A stretch of 64,000 nucleotides of DNA from positions 1-64,000 of the forward strand of contig NZ_JBHTIU010000023.1 of NCBI RefSeq assembly GCF_042677205.1, in the 5' to 3' direction. Within the stretch, counting starts at the first letter, position 1; the number at the start of each line of letters is the position of its first letter. The notes under the pieces were generated by a model. It searched no databases. It saw nothing but the letters and a program-made list of their open reading frames with translations, and was not told the origin of the DNA. The position numbers and the translations under genes were made by a program. Source of the stretch: Paenibacillus_L residui. GTDB taxonomy: Bacteria; Bacillota; Bacilli; Paenibacillales; NBRC-103111. Positions 50,085-57,493 of this stretch are shown here, piece by piece.

Positions 50085-50336
50085 TCAACCTCCTCCGAAG
50101 ATTTGTAGTATGTTTTGCATGATCGATACTCCGTCTATCCCACAAAGGAAAGCGACAAATACTTCTTTTGCATTCGTAATATTAATCCATTGGATCAATG
50201 TCTGTACGTCGGGCGCCTTATGATCCTTCTCGTATTTAGAAATACAAGATTGTGATCGATGCAAAAGTTCGGCCATTTGCTCTTGAGTCAGACCTGCCCG
50301 TTCCCGACAAGCCTGCATGATCGCGCCAAATTTCAA
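50085..50336 (-). CDS. XRE-family helix-turn-helix protein
   Basis: 83 residues from TTG 50336 (GGGAGGTGAG). FGAIMQACRERAGLTQEQMA, then ELLHRSQSCISKYEKDHKAP: a standard Xre helix-turn-helix. No effector domain. An early regulator in the prophage. Confidence 0.83.
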   Translation of the reverse strand: MKFGAIMQACRERAGLTQEQMAELLHRSQSCISKYEKDHKAPDVQTLIQWINITNAKEVFVAFLCGIDGVSIMQNILQIFGGG

Positions 50337-50450
50337 ATGGTACTCACCTCCCGGTTTATTCCAAAATGGAATAGGCTGAGGATCCGGTATGATCTATAAT
50401 GAAGTTGAATCGTTCCCCATACCGTCGGCCAAGGATCCTATTCGACGGAC

Positions 50451-50624
50451 TCACCCCTCACTTTCTTCCGTCAGAATCGCATGCACCTCGCGTACCTCCT
50501 CAAGAGCAAGCAACAAGCGTGTTGATTGCAAACTTTTTAATCGGCGTAATCTATGCTGAACTGCGGTTAGTAGCGCTATTGCTTGCTCCAATTCCTCAAC
50601 TGCATAATGCTTGTCCTTTTCCAA
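50451..50624 (-). CDS. small helical early protein
   Basis: 57 residues from TTG 50624 (GGGAGGTG). MEKDKHYAVEELEQAIALLT, then SLQSTRLLLALEEVREV. Helical hairpin-like. Not recognised. The interval 50337-50450 holds a TTCCAAAATGGAA palindrome at about 50359 and a TATAAT, but no clear gene. Confidence 0.5.
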   Translation of the reverse strand: MEKDKHYAVEELEQAIALLTAVQHRLRRLKSLQSTRLLLALEEVREVHAILTEESEG

Positions 50625-50649
50625 AGAATCACCTCCCTTCAATAAGACC

Positions 50650-50856
50650 TCATCCGGCAAGGCCAGCATTCCTTGATATAATCTTTTTAATTCGAGTTAG
50701 TTCCCTCTCGGAAATGAATTCCGGGTTGGAACAATGTCCCCTGGAAAGGGTATCTTGAATTGCTTCGTCGATAGTCAAACCCTTGAACCGCATCCTTGCA
50801 ACTGCCATACACACAAAAGCTTCTCTATTTTTCCAACGAAATGAAGGCTTACGCAT
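50650..50856 (-). CDS. hypothetical early protein
   Basis: 68 residues from ATG 50856. KPSFRWKNREAFVCMAVARM, then DTLSRGHCSNPEFISERELT. Basic, mostly helical; not recognised. Confidence 0.55.
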   Translation of the reverse strand: MRKPSFRWKNREAFVCMAVARMRFKGLTIDEAIQDTLSRGHCSNPEFISERELTRIKKIISRNAGLAG

Positions 50857-50865
50857 CGGAGTCAC

Positions 50866-51006
50866 CTACATCTTTACCAAGAGGTATACAAACTTTGTTC
50901 CATTTGGTACCAGATGTTGGACCTGCCATCCCTCTGCAAGAAGCTTATTAACTTCTTTCTCATCGGAAGTACGCCGAACTTCTGAAATTTGATAAATATC
51001 ATTCAT
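50866..51006 (-). CDS. 46-residue early protein (DUF1737-like)
   Basis: ATG 51006. MNDIYQISEVRRTSDEKEVN, then KLLAEGWQVQHLVPNGTKF; the L-L-x-E-G-W pattern is reminiscent of DUF1737. It continues the chain of small early genes; function unknown. Confidence 0.55.
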   Translation of the reverse strand: MNDIYQISEVRRTSDEKEVNKLLAEGWQVQHLVPNGTKFVYLLVKM

Positions 51007-51046
51007 ATGACCATGCTCCTTTCACTACTTGTCCATCGTGCGAAGC

Positions 51047-51241
51047 CTAAATCGCTTCGCCTTTAGCAGCACTTTCGATGATTTTCCAACCTGCAGCATG
51101 CATATCGTCAATAACTTTCTCGATGTCTTCAGGAGTTTTGGCAACGTAGTCATCACAGATGTGCACGGTTGTTAACCCGATCTGATACGTTTCGACGATG
51201 TTGCCCTTTTCCAGAGGCTGAGGCTTAGGTTTGTTCGGCAT
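51047..51241 (-). CDS. hypothetical early protein
   Basis: 64 residues from ATG 51241. The product starts MPNKPKPQPLEKGNIVETYQ and ends HAAGWKIIESAAKGEAI. Short alpha/beta, not recognised. Confidence 0.55.
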   Translation of the reverse strand: MPNKPKPQPLEKGNIVETYQIGLTTVHICDDYVAKTPEDIEKVIDDMHAAGWKIIESAAKGEAI

Positions 51242-51337
51242 AAGTGCATTCCCCCTTCTTGGGTTATGCATATGCTCCACTAACAATGGGACGGCCATAT
51301 AAGTTTTCACCTGCCTTTCAGGAGGAACATTGATACT

Positions 51338-51577
51338 TTAACTAACTTCATTTTTTGTTGATGTATGAGAACCTTGTACTTTCAGACCTAAAAAAAGATA
51401 ATTAATATCCTCGTCAAGAATTTCAGAGACTTTGAATGCATCAGTTAGAGAAGGATTGGAATAGCCATTTTCCCAATTACTCACTGTTGCCTTTTGATAT
51501 CCTAATAGTTCTGCCAGTTGCTCCTGTGTAAGTCCTTTCTTCTTGCGAGATTCAATAAGGAATAGATTTTTTCTCAC
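51338..51577 (-). CDS. Cro-like repressor
   Basis: 79 residues from GTG 51577. IESRKKKGLTQEQLAELLGY, then ATVSNWENGYSNPSLTDAFK: Xre helix-turn-helix. First gene of the minus-strand early operon and divergent from the CI-like repressor, so it fits Cro. Confidence 0.85.
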   Translation of the reverse strand: MRKNLFLIESRKKKGLTQEQLAELLGYQKATVSNWENGYSNPSLTDAFKVSEILDEDINYLFLGLKVQGSHTSTKNEVS

Positions 51578-51613
51578 TGCGACACCACCTTTTGTATAAC
51601 AATCTTGTACTTT

Positions 51614-51642
51614 ATTATAAGTATAAGATTCTTGTATGTCAA
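51614..51642 (-). promoter_or_regulatory. early (lytic) promoter, near-perfect sigma-A
   Basis: On the minus strand TTGACA (51642-51637), 17 bases, TATAAT (51619-51614): full consensus. It drives the Cro-like gene and the early operon, and overlaps TTGTAY boxes. Confidence 0.85.
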
Positions 51643-51671
51643 CATAAAAATATAATTTTCTTGTACTTTTA

Positions 51672-51699
51672 TTGTTGTATTTCTATATTTGTGTACAAT
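51672..51699 (+). promoter_or_regulatory. repressor promoter
   Basis: TTGTTG (51672-51677), 16 bases, TACAAT (51694-51699), upstream of the CI-like gene at 51733. It overlaps a TTGTAC box and so may be autoregulated. Confidence 0.6.
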
Positions 51700-51732
51700 A
51701 TAGTTGTACTTCTAATTTAAGGAGGAACTACT

Positions 51733-52107
51733 TTGTTTCATCCTGAAAGATTGATAGAGTGGAGAAAAAAGAAAAAGCTAACCCAAGAGCAGTTAGCGAT
51801 CAAGGTCAATACTACTAAAGGAACAATTAGTAACTACGAAAACGGCCATAGTACTCCACCACACGAAACTCTCGTTTCCATTGCGAATATATTAGATGTA
51901 TCAACTGACTTCCTTCTTGGCCGAACAAACCAGCCTTCCGAAGATACATCCAAAGAGGAGGAAGAAGAAAGCGATACAGAAATCAGCATGTTTTTCAAGG
52001 ACTTTAAGAGCGCTCCGAAAGAGCGTCAGGAGGAGATGCTCCGCTTCTGGAAATTTATACAGGAAGCAGAGAAAGACCGGAAGCCTGGTCAAAGACAGGA
52101 TGATTAA
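51733..52107 (+). CDS. CI-like repressor
   Basis: 124 residues from TTG 51733 (AAGGAGG). RLIEWRKKKKLTQEQLAIKV, then TISNYENGHSTPPHETLVSI: Xre helix-turn-helix in the first 65 residues, followed by an acidic linker and helical tail. It lacks the LexA-type self-cleavage domain. An ImmA/IrrE-like protease gene lies downstream, so it may be inactivated by proteolysis as in ImmR/ImmA systems. Confidence 0.85.
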   Translation: MFHPERLIEWRKKKKLTQEQLAIKVNTTKGTISNYENGHSTPPHETLVSIANILDVSTDFLLGRTNQPSEDTSKEEEEESDTEISMFFKDFKSAPKERQEEMLRFWKFIQEAEKDRKPGQRQDD

Positions 52108-52153
52108 GCAAGTACCCGAGCCGATCGGGATTGAATACTGAAAGGCAAAACAA

Positions 52154-52789
52154 ATGAAACGGATATTCGTTATAACTATGGCTGTTTTTCTCACTTCTGT
52201 TGTTTCGGCATGTGGTGGCAGTGATGAGAACACTAAGGATAGTAAACCCGTGAATACACTGACAACAAAGACTGAGACACCAGTCTCCAGAGAAGATAGT
52301 ACTAAAACTGAAATGGAACCGGTCATCGAAGAAATCCCTTTGGATGCACAAAGAGATTTCTACATTAAGACGACTAAACCTGAAATAGATCATATTGTAG
52401 ATGAATTTGATTTTATATGGGAAACCCTATGGACTTATACATTTCAAAGTGTAACCGACGGAAAAATAACTTCCTCAGAAGCATGGAAAAAACTTGATAC
52501 TGCAAAAAAAAGATATGACTTAATCTACCAGCAAACCGGAGAACTCCCGACTGATGGTTTAGACAAAGAATTGAAAAAGAAACTCGGTTCCTTTCAGGTT
52601 GAAATAGAAGATGCAATTGCATTCCGATTAGAGGCCATTAAAAAGGCTAAAAAGATGTTTGATAAAGGGGAGTTTCCTGCCTCAGAAGTTAATGATATAC
52701 AAGATATCGTAGATCAGTCTGGGGATTACTTCTTACAAGGGATCTTATATCTAACTGATATCGAGAACACTTTAGGCATCGAAAATTAA
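52154..52789 (+). CDS. prophage lipoprotein in the lysogeny operon
   Basis: 211 residues. A lipoprotein signal MKRIFVITMAVFLTSVVSAC, a Thr/Lys-rich spacer, and a helical body follow. It sits between the repressor and protease/integrase genes, the place where some phages keep superinfection-exclusion lipoproteins (as in TP-J34 ltp). That role is inferred from location only. Confidence 0.75.
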   Translation: MKRIFVITMAVFLTSVVSACGGSDENTKDSKPVNTLTTKTETPVSREDSTKTEMEPVIEEIPLDAQRDFYIKTTKPEIDHIVDEFDFIWETLWTYTFQSVTDGKITSSEAWKKLDTAKKRYDLIYQQTGELPTDGLDKELKKKLGSFQVEIEDAIAFRLEAIKKAKKMFDKGEFPASEVNDIQDIVDQSGDYFLQGILYLTDIENTLGIEN

Positions 52790-52852
52790 TAACTTTAGCC
52801 CTCGGGGCTTTTCTTTTTACTCAAATGCAGAACATACATTCGAGGTGCCATC

Positions 52853-53341
52853 ATGACCTACTATCGCACTACTCATCTGGAGGATTGGGTCGAAAGAATG
52901 TACACCAGGTTAGGCATCCAGAATCCGTCCCAACTGAACGTTTTTGAGATCGCATACCGTCTCAATGCTTGGCTATATTTCAACGATTTTCCTAGCAAAT
53001 CAATCGAACGAAATGGACTGATCAGCATCAGTCTCGATCGAAGACGTTCTCCTCCGGAACAATGGGAAGATTTTCTACATGAACTATGCCATGTCCTAAG
53101 ACATTCCGGTAACCAAATGCATTTGCCAAAACCATTCGTTGAATTGCAAGAATGGGATGCCGACAATTTTCTACTGTACGCAGCTATCCCATATTCTATG
53201 TATCGCAATCTGATTCTCCCTTCTCGGGAATGCGAAGCAATAGACATCATTGCTCGGGAATTTGGCTGTACTCATGCACTTGCCGAGCGGCGCCTTCAGC
53301 AAATTCGGAGAAGAACGTATCAATATGTCATAGGATTATGA
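52853..53341 (+). CDS. ImmA/IrrE-type metallopeptidase
   Basis: 162 residues. HELCH at residues 76-80, with the third ligand probably in ELQEWDADNFLLYAA, is the zinc-protease motif of ImmA/IrrE. Such proteins cut phage or ICE repressors to trigger induction. ATG 52853 has GAGGTG upstream. Confidence 0.88.
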   Translation: MTYYRTTHLEDWVERMYTRLGIQNPSQLNVFEIAYRLNAWLYFNDFPSKSIERNGLISISLDRRRSPPEQWEDFLHELCHVLRHSGNQMHLPKPFVELQEWDADNFLLYAAIPYSMYRNLILPSRECEAIDIIAREFGCTHALAERRLQQIRRRTYQYVIGL

Positions 53342-53372
53342 ATAAGATAGATATATAGGAGGAGGGTTTCAA

Positions 53373-54953
53373 ATGTTTAAACTACCTTCTGGAGAATATG
53401 CTGCCTACCTTCGAAAATCACGTGTAGACCTTGAAGCTGAAGCTAGAGGCGAAGAAGATACATACAAACGTCATATGCAAATTCTTTTAGAGCTGACCAA
53501 GCGCCATGGAATTACTCTTTCGAAAATATATAAAGAAAAACCGGCTACATCTGGCGAGAGGATTTCTGAGCGTCCTCAGATGATTCAATTACTTGAGGAT
53601 GTCGAAAATGAAATGTGGACCGGTATTCTTGTCGTTGAGGTCGAAAGGCTCGCGCGTGGCGATACGATGGATCAAGGGATTGTAGCCCAGGCATTTAAGT
53701 ATTCTGATACTTTAATCGTGACTCCAATGAGGATATATGACCCGCAAAATCCTGATGACGAGGAATATTTTGAATTCGGTTTATTTATGAGTCGCAGGGA
53801 GTTTAAGACTACGACGAGACGTCTCCAAGGCGGCCGTGCAGATGCGGTCAAGGACGGCAGGTATGCCGGTAGCAAACCGCCGTATGGATATGATCGAAAG
53901 AAACTGCCTGGAAAAGGCTATACACTCGTACCAAATCCAGACCAGGCCCCCATAATCAAGATGATTTTTGATATGTACGTGCGTGAGGGTAAAGGAACGG
54001 GGCTGATCGCTAGGAGATTGAACGAGCTAGCTGTTCCAACTGCAAGGAATAGCATTTGGACGCTCCAAACAATCAATGGGATGATACGAAACCCTGTTTA
54101 CATGGGGAAAATTGCCTGGAATAGACGACCCACAAAGCGAAGAAGAAAAGACGGGATCTTACAATTGTCTCGACCAAGGGCAGATAGGAAAGATTGGCTA
54201 CTCTACCAAGGTAGACATGAAGCAATAGTCGATGAGAAGACATGGGAAAAGGCTCAGGAAATCCTTGAAAGTAAAGATATTACTCCTGCTCCAACTGGAA
54301 TAATTACGAATCCCCTCGCAGGTTTGATCCGTTGTGATATATGCGGACGATCTATGGTTCGCAGACCCTATCACAACAGGCCCGCAGCTATCATGTGTGC
54401 TACATCACTTTGCAAAAATGTGAGTTCGGAATTGGACCTGGTGGAGGATAGACTTTTAGAGGGGCTTCGGATATGGCTAAAGGATTATAAGGCACAATGG
54501 ATGGAAAAAAAGCCAAGAGAAACTGCGCCAAAGGAAGATATGCTCGAAGCAAAGTTGAACATTTTGAAAAGCGCCGAAAAGTTGCTAACCGAACTTATAA
54601 ATCAGAAGGATAACCTTCACGACTTACTGGAACGTAAAATATATTCGATCGATGAATATATGGAGAGATCACAAATACTATCTTCCCGTATCCAAGAAGC
54701 TAAAATGGCGGTGAAAACTTCAAAAATGGAGTATGAAATTGAAGAGAAGAGGGAAAATGCTAAAGTTGAGATCATCCCTAATGTAGAGTACGTGCTTGAT
54801 GTATATAGGAAAACTAATGATCCCAAGAAACAAAACGAATTGTTAAAAACAGTACTGGAATATGCGACATACAGAAAAGAAGTAGGGGGAAGATGGAATC
54901 CGGATGCGATTCAGCAGTTTACGCTGAAATTATATCCAAAATTACCGAATTAA
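53373..54953 (+). CDS. large serine recombinase (integrase)
   Basis: 526 residues. The resolvase domain starts GEYAAYLRKSRVDLE with catalytic Ser16. Next comes the recombinase domain (PPYGYDRKKLPGKGYTL, then GLIARRLNELAVPTARN). A zinc ribbon (IRCDICGRSM and MCATSLCK) and a long coiled coil (residues 390-455) complete the family pattern. The stop is 17 bases before the attR core. Such integrases are unidirectional unless a directionality factor is made; none is obvious nearby. They catalyse cotJC splitting and presumably, with a partner, its repair. Confidence 0.95.
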   Translation: MFKLPSGEYAAYLRKSRVDLEAEARGEEDTYKRHMQILLELTKRHGITLSKIYKEKPATSGERISERPQMIQLLEDVENEMWTGILVVEVERLARGDTMDQGIVAQAFKYSDTLIVTPMRIYDPQNPDDEEYFEFGLFMSRREFKTTTRRLQGGRADAVKDGRYAGSKPPYGYDRKKLPGKGYTLVPNPDQAPIIKMIFDMYVREGKGTGLIARRLNELAVPTARNSIWTLQTINGMIRNPVYMGKIAWNRRPTKRRRKDGILQLSRPRADRKDWLLYQGRHEAIVDEKTWEKAQEILESKDITPAPTGIITNPLAGLIRCDICGRSMVRRPYHNRPAAIMCATSLCKNVSSELDLVEDRLLEGLRIWLKDYKAQWMEKKPRETAPKEDMLEAKLNILKSAEKLLTELINQKDNLHDLLERKIYSIDEYMERSQILSSRIQEAKMAVKTSKMEYEIEEKRENAKVEIIPNVEYVLDVYRKTNDPKKQNELLKTVLEYATYRKEVGGRWNPDAIQQFTLKLYPKLPN

Positions 54954-54954
54954 T

Positions 54955-55170
54955 TCATTGATAACTAGTATGAGCAAATTCTTCCGTTCCTATGTCCGTC
55001 AACAATCCGATGACCTTATCCGGGATCGAATATCTCTGATTCAAATACCGCAAGGCGGCGGCCAGCTCCCCGTCAGCCCCCCCGTATTGTTCGATCAAAT
55101 ATTTAGCCATCCGCGGATCGCACTTGCTGACGCGAACCGGATACTGCAGCTTTTTTTCATAAATCCACAT
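54955..55170 (-). CDS. cotJC: CotJC, 5' part (split by prophage)
   Basis: The first 67 residues of CotJC (MWIYEKKLQYPVRVSKCDP, ending LLTDIGTEEFAH), then four phage-encoded residues TSYQ and a stop. ATG 55170 has GGGAGGAG upstream. The break is in EEFAHLE, where the manganese-catalase fold has its metal-binding Glu and His, so this fragment lacks most of the active site. It is third in the cotJABC operon. The rest is at 2037-2420. Confidence 0.92.
   Translation of the reverse strand: MWIYEKKLQYPVRVSKCDPRMAKYLIEQYGGADGELAAALRYLNQRYSIPDKVIGLLTDIGTEEFAHTSYQ
54971..54984. other. attR core
   Basis: TGAGCAAATTCTTC, identical to the attL core. Host cotJC lies to the right. The phage-side arm TCATTGATAAC (54955-54965) is the mirror partner of GTTATCAATGA at 2432-2442; the centre of the symmetric attP falls near 54980/54981. 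Confidence 0.88.
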
Positions 55171-55216
55171 AAAAAGCTCCTCCCATTTTGTTTACGTTAT
55201 CCCTCTCTCTATATGG

Positions 55217-55480
55217 TTAGACCTGCCACGGCCATGGGGACTCTACCCACTGCCAAGGATAGCGCGAAAAGCTATGTCCAAACTGCATCAAAGGACCATA
55301 TTCCAGCTCGAATTGCTTGGCGAGCTTCTGCCTTTGCTGGGCAAGCTGGTTAAACTGTTGGAGAGCTTGTTGATCGCCGGGATGGGTGTCCAGATAAAGC
55401 GACAGCTCAACCAGTGCAAAATCGACCTCCTGCAGCTCCCGCAGCCTCCGGTAATATTGTTCATCCAACGTTTTTTGCAT
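55217..55480 (-). CDS. cotJB: CotJB spore-coat assembly protein
   Basis: 87 residues from ATG 55480 (AAAGGAG). DEQYYRRLRELQEVDFALVE, then LYLDTHPGDQQALQQFN, and Pro/Trp-rich end. This is the CotJB family, which works with CotJC in the inner coat layers. In Bacillus subtilis the operon is controlled by sigma-E. Confidence 0.93.
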   Translation of the reverse strand: MQKTLDEQYYRRLRELQEVDFALVELSLYLDTHPGDQQALQQFNQLAQQRQKLAKQFELEYGPLMQFGHSFSRYPWQWVESPWPWQV

Positions 55481-55498
55481 TACCGCTTCTTCTCCTTT

Positions 55499-55702
55499 CT
55501 ATGGTCTGCCTTCATACGGACTGTATAAAGCCGGCCACAAAGTACCCCGCTTCAACGCCTCGGACAAATGGAATTGAGGTAAATTGGGCTGCTGGAAGGG
55601 GATATATAATTGGGGCGGTGTCTGATAAGTCTTCACCCGGATGGGCGGACATGGATCATGCGGCCCGATAAACGGATAGTAAGTTTTAACCTGAGTGAAC
55701 AT
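55499..55702 (-). CDS. cotJA: CotJA spore-coat protein
   Basis: 67 residues from ATG 55702 (AGGAGGAG upstream; a longer frame lacks a ribosome site). Pro- and Tyr-rich: TYYPFIGPHDPCPPIRVKTY, then LSEALKRGTLWPALYSPYEG, as in CotJA. First gene of cotJABC. Confidence 0.92.
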   Translation of the reverse strand: MFTQVKTYYPFIGPHDPCPPIRVKTYQTPPQLYIPFQQPNLPQFHLSEALKRGTLWPALYSPYEGRP

Positions 55703-55747
55703 GGTCCCTTTACTCCTCCTCTTAGCTTTATTTGGGCTCTCACTGTT

Positions 55748-55755
55748 AGAGTATG
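55748..55755 (-). promoter_or_regulatory. possible sigma-E -10 box upstream of cotJA
   Basis: On the minus strand CATACTCT lies about 45 bases before cotJA and resembles the sigma-E -10 (CATACAMT). The -35 region is only weakly like the consensus. The sigma-E assignment rests mainly on the known regulation of cotJ. Confidence 0.4.
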
Positions 55756-55897
55756 ACAGTCGCCTACATTTGGTTTGGGCTACCGCCCCTTTTTTATGGC
55801 TTACAAAATAAGAGAATTCCGGGAGTACCACCGCCAATTCCTCTCCAAAAGTTCTTCAGCGGGCGAAATTCGCTAATGATCCCGGAATTCGGACCGA

Positions 55898-57226
55898 TTA
55901 TTTTATTTCAGGGTTTTGCTCTGGAGTATAGATATTCACTCTTGTAATCCGCAGACGGTCGATTTCCGCCACTTCGAACACGTGGTCATCCACTTCCACG
56001 GCCTTGCCTCTAGCCGGCATGCCTTCCAGCTCCTTGAACAGCCAGCCTCCGATGGAATCGACCTCCTCTTCTTCTATGGATAAATGGAGCAGTTCATTAA
56101 CCTCCTCGAGGAGCATGCGGCCGGATACGGACACAAACCGGTCCTTCACCTCAATGTCCGGGCGTTCGTTCTCATCGAACTCGTCCCTGATTTCTCCTAC
56201 AATTTCCTCGAGAATATCCTCCGTTGTCAGTAATCCGGCGGTGCCTCCATATTCATCGATAACGATCGCCAATTGCGATCTGCGCTTCTGCATCATCCGC
56301 AGCACATCGCTGATTTCCGTCGCTTCCGAAACCGCCAGGATGGGGCGCAGAAAGCTCGCCAGATCATGCTCCTCATCCGGATCCGCCGTCAATAAATCAG
56401 TAATATGCACGAAACCGATAATTTCATCTTTATCCTCTTCGGCTACCGGATAGCGGGTATGCTTGGTTAGATAGACCAGGCTCATATTTTCTTGAAAGGA
56501 CAGCTCCGTGTACAGGCACTGCATATCGGTACGGGGCACCATGACTTCACGGGCCAACCGCTCGGAAAATTCAAAAATGTTGTCAAACAGCTTCATTTCA
56601 TCCTTGTTGATATGCCCGCTCTTGGCGCTTTGGTTCATCAATATCCGGATTTCCTCTTCCGTATGCGCCTCCTGCCTGGCAGCGGGCTTAATACCGATTG
56701 CTCTCAGCAACCAATTCGCCGCCCCATTCAACAGCCAGATAACCGGATAAAACAATTTGTGAAACAAGATCAGCGGACCGGCAAGCCATAATGAGGTTGA
56801 TTCGGATTTCTGAATAGCCAACGATTTAGGCGCCAATTCACCAAGCACGATATGTAAAAAGGTGATAATGACGAAAGCCAAAATAAAAGACAGCGTATGG
56901 CTGAACGCCGCATGATTCCATCCGAATACGGCTAGCATCGGATCGATTATTAATCTTGAGATCGCGGGTTCACCGACCCACCCCAGACCCAGGGATGCCA
57001 AGGTGATTCCCAATTGGGTCGCCGACAGATAAGCATCCAGCCTGTCCGTCACCTTAAGCGCGTATTTGGCTTTCGCATGATGATTTTTGGCAAGCTCCTG
57101 CAGCCGGGTAGCCCGGATTTTGACGAAAGCGAATTCCGCGGCGACGAAGACCCCGTTCAGAAACACAAGAAACAGGACCAGAGCAATATTCCAAATGATT
57201 TTCCCAAGTTCAAATGGAGTGTCCAT
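55898..57226 (-). CDS. CNNM/CBS-domain membrane protein (hemolysin C / CorC-type)
   Basis: 442 residues from ATG 57226 (AAAGGAGA). Four transmembrane segments in residues 1-150 (CNNM domain, LVFLNGVFVAAEFAFVKIRA, then LGELAPKSLAIQ), two CBS domains (from VMVPRTDMQCLYT and onward), and a C-terminal CorC/HlyC domain (RMLLEEVNELLHL). Members export or sense divalent cations such as Mg2+; the substrate here is unknown. Not linked to sporulation by anything in the sequence. Confidence 0.92.
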   Translation of the reverse strand: MDTPFELGKIIWNIALVLFLVFLNGVFVAAEFAFVKIRATRLQELAKNHHAKAKYALKVTDRLDAYLSATQLGITLASLGLGWVGEPAISRLIIDPMLAVFGWNHAAFSHTLSFILAFVIITFLHIVLGELAPKSLAIQKSESTSLWLAGPLILFHKLFYPVIWLLNGAANWLLRAIGIKPAARQEAHTEEEIRILMNQSAKSGHINKDEMKLFDNIFEFSERLAREVMVPRTDMQCLYTELSFQENMSLVYLTKHTRYPVAEEDKDEIIGFVHITDLLTADPDEEHDLASFLRPILAVSEATEISDVLRMMQKRRSQLAIVIDEYGGTAGLLTTEDILEEIVGEIRDEFDENERPDIEVKDRFVSVSGRMLLEEVNELLHLSIEEEEVDSIGGWLFKELEGMPARGKAVEVDDHVFEVAEIDRLRITRVNIYTPEQNPEIK

Positions 57227-57325
57227 TGGAATTGTCTCCTTTGCTTTCCGAATTACAACACCTCTTGCGTATTGTCCCATTTTTGCACCGGAATCATTCT
57301 TTAGGAGAATTTACTGCCTGGGAAA

Positions 57326-57353
57326 ATAAAAAAAGCTCCTAACGGAGCCTTTT
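57326..57353 (-). terminator. minus-strand terminator
   Basis: GGCTCC-GTTA-GGAGC followed by seven T on the minus strand. It lies between the radical SAM gene and the CNNM gene, a second terminator after 57451-57485. Confidence 0.7.
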
Positions 57354-57395
57354 CGAAGACGAATAACCCGGTTTTAAAGGAAGCTTTTTATGCCA

Positions 57396-57445
57396 ATTAG
57401 AAAGTTGTTCCATTTTAATGCTTTAATGAACATAAACTTTCTAAT
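57396..57445. repeat. 11-bp inverted repeat in host intergenic region
   Basis: ATTAGAAAGTT (57396-57406) and AACTTTCTAAT (57435-57445) enclose 28 A+T-rich bases between two terminators. No reading frame is present. It could be an RNA or protein-binding site, or the remnant of a small mobile repeat. Confidence 0.35.
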
Positions 57446-57450
57446 GTGGT

Positions 57451-57485
57451 AAAAAAAACAACTGCCTCTACAACAGAGACAGTTG
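57451..57485 (-). terminator. terminator of the radical SAM gene
   Basis: CAACTG and CTCT pair with AGAG and CAGTTG (one mismatch) on the minus strand, followed by eight T. It lies 9 bases past the stop. Confidence 0.75.
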
Positions 57486-57493
57486 GGTGCAAA

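Larger units (their letters stand above)
51592..51709. promoter_or_regulatory. operator region between Cro and CI with repeated TTGTA(C/T)
   Basis: TTGTAC or TTGTAT occurs at 51592, 51605, 51632, 51661, 51675 and 51704, giving six half-site-like boxes. They overlap both promoters. They probably bind the two helix-turn-helix repressors in alternation. Confidence 0.7.
2407..54984. mobile_element. complete PBSX-like myovirus prophage integrated in cotJC
   Basis: It is bounded by a direct repeat TGAGCAAATTCTTC at 2407-2420 and 54971-54984. It carries every expected module: lysogeny switch, serine integrase, replication, recombination, DNA modification, packaging, head, contractile tail, lysis and accessory genes. 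All late and early operons run on the minus strand, while the repressor-to-integrase operon and the accessory cassette run on the plus strand. No obvious broken phage gene was seen, so it may be inducible. The gene order from terminase to endolysin matches PBSX (xtm/xkd/xhl). Confidence 0.93.
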
